Assembly (NCBI GenBank): GCA_905479615.1
Contig: CAJQNH010000242.1
Location: 1 to 14,241 of the forward strand
From: an uncultured Eudoraea sp.
GTDB lineage: Bacteria; Bacteroidota; Bacteroidia; Flavobacteriales; Flavobacteriaceae
Direction of reading: 5' to 3'
Length of the DNA: 14,241 bases
Of this stretch, positions 13,550 through 14,241 are shown one piece after another. The first letter of the stretch is position 1. Each line of letters begins with the position of its first letter. The translations under genes and the position numbers were made by a program. The notes below the pieces were generated by a model. It worked only from the letters and a program-made list of their open reading frames with translations. It did not search any database and was not told the DNA's origin.

Positions 13550-14200
13550 TTATGGATTAATTTCTTTAACTATTTCAATTCCTGAGGAGGTGCCTAAACG
13601 CGAAACGCCCATATTTAAGTAACGTATAGCTGTTTTTTTATCTTTTATTCCTCCCGAGGCTTTGATCTGTATTTTGTCTTTAATTACGCGTTTTATTAAT
13701 TCAATATCTTCAAATGTAGCTCCTCCTGAGCCAAATCCGGTTGAAGTCTTCACAAAATCTGCATTACCCTCAACAACCAGCATACTGGCTATTTTTTTTT
13801 CTTCAGCAGTTAAATAACAAGTCTCAATAATTACTTTCAATTTCCTGGACCCAATGGCTTGTTTTAGTTTGGTTATTTCATCTTTTACCAGACCATATTC
13901 TCCGAATTTTAACCAACCAATATTTATAACCATATCTATTTCATCTGCTCCATGATCAACACAGAGTTGTGCCTCGCATACTTTGGCCTCAGTAGATGTG
14001 GCCCCTAACGGAAAACCAACTACCGCGGCTATTTTGATGCCGGAATCCTTCAATTCGTCCTTTGCCAGTGCAACATAACAACTGTTAACACAAACCGCAA
14101 AAAAATTAAATTCCCGGGCTTCAGCGCATAACTGTCTTATTGCACCAGGTGTTGCTGTAGGCTTTAATAAAGTATGGTCAATATTTCGCTCTATTTGCAT
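13550..14200 (-). CDS. deoC: Deoxyribose-phosphate aldolase
   Basis: 216 residues; splits 2-deoxyribose 5-phosphate into glyceraldehyde 3-phosphate and acetaldehyde in deoxynucleoside catabolism. It is a TIM barrel of the short bacterial type, beginning IDHTLLKPTAT as family members do. Catalytic residues are present: Schiff-base Lys151 in FVKTSTGFG, the proton-relay Lys180 in IKASGGI and Asp89 in ADEIDMVINIG. The C-terminal phosphate-binding GTSSG is at 203-207. Start at 14200 fits the family N-terminus. It heads the visible deoC-deoD-DUF1643 set, and its ATG overlaps the TAA of an open frame from the right (TAATG), so an upstream gene probably shares the transcript. Confidence 0.95.
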   Translation of the reverse strand: MQIERNIDHTLLKPTATPGAIRQLCAEAREFNFFAVCVNSCYVALAKDELKDSGIKIAAVVGFPLGATSTEAKVCEAQLCVDHGADEIDMVINIGWLKFGEYGLVKDEITKLKQAIGSRKLKVIIETCYLTAEEKKIASMLVVEGNADFVKTSTGFGSGGATFEDIELIKRVIKDKIQIKASGGIKDKKTAIRYLNMGVSRLGTSSGIEIVKEINP

Positions 14201-14241
14201 TAATTCTTTTTAAGATCGTTCAAATCGTTCATATGCCGCTT
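14200..14241 (-). CDS. Possible C-terminal end of a gene upstream of deoC, cut by the window edge
   Basis: On the minus strand the last 42 bases read as 13 sense codons (ending ...NDLNDLKKN) and a TAA that overlaps the deoC ATG as TAATG. That overlap is typical of coupled genes and the reading is rich in charged residues like a protein tail. So short a frame could be open by chance, and no family can be recognised. Confidence 0.35.
   Translation of the reverse strand, partial: KRHMNDLNDLKKN

Overview
The window is about 14.2 kb of low-GC DNA that looks like a member of the Bacteroidota, most likely the class Flavobacteriia. Three things point there: a Sec-type clade II nitrous oxide reductase, start codons preceded by A-rich leaders without clear Shine-Dalgarno sequences, and a TAnnTTTG promoter box of the Bacteroidota type. 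Several exported proteins carry lipoprotein signals. I see no mobile elements, tRNA or rRNA genes, or CRISPR arrays.

Layout. (1) Positions 2-1934, + strand: the 3' part of hemN (oxygen-independent coproporphyrinogen III oxidase), then a tandem-domain universal stress protein, closed by a strong hairpin at 1962-1995. (2) Positions 2092-4366, - strand: a Tat-exported Gfo/Idh/MocA oxidoreductase followed by a secreted PIG-L/LmbE deacetylase. (3) Positions 4445-4876, - strand: an Rrf2-family regulator with three cysteines spaced much like those of the NO sensor NsrR. (4) A 122-bp divergent control region (4877-4998) with three separate inverted repeats and a Bacteroidota -7 box. (5) Positions 4999-12323, + strand: a nitrous oxide reduction (nos) cluster in the order cytochrome c lipoprotein, fasciclin-domain lipoprotein, nosZ, internal terminator, four-helix membrane protein (NosB-like candidate), nosL, cupin-like small protein, nosD, nosF, nosY. 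(6) Positions 12320-14200, - strand: deoC, deoD and a DUF1643 gene, tail-to-tail with nosY. A likely gene end overlaps the deoC start at the right edge.

How the parts work together. NosZ reduces N2O to N2 in the periplasm. NosD, NosF, NosY and NosL serve assembly and copper/sulfur supply of its CuZ and CuA centres. The lipoprotein cytochrome c is the obvious candidate electron donor, since nosR, nosG, nosH and nosC are not seen here. The Rrf2 regulator and an FNR/DNR-like box in the shared promoter suggest control by NO and oxygen. The terminator after nosZ may make the structural genes more abundant than the maturation genes. HemN fits low-oxygen growth, but its link to nos is only by proximity. 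The deo genes degrade nucleosides and appear unrelated to nos.

The nos cluster belongs to a known type (clade II). The parts that deserve a second look are the control region, the run of lipoproteins before and including NosZ, the small cupin-like protein embedded between nosL and nosD, and the unnamed membrane protein.
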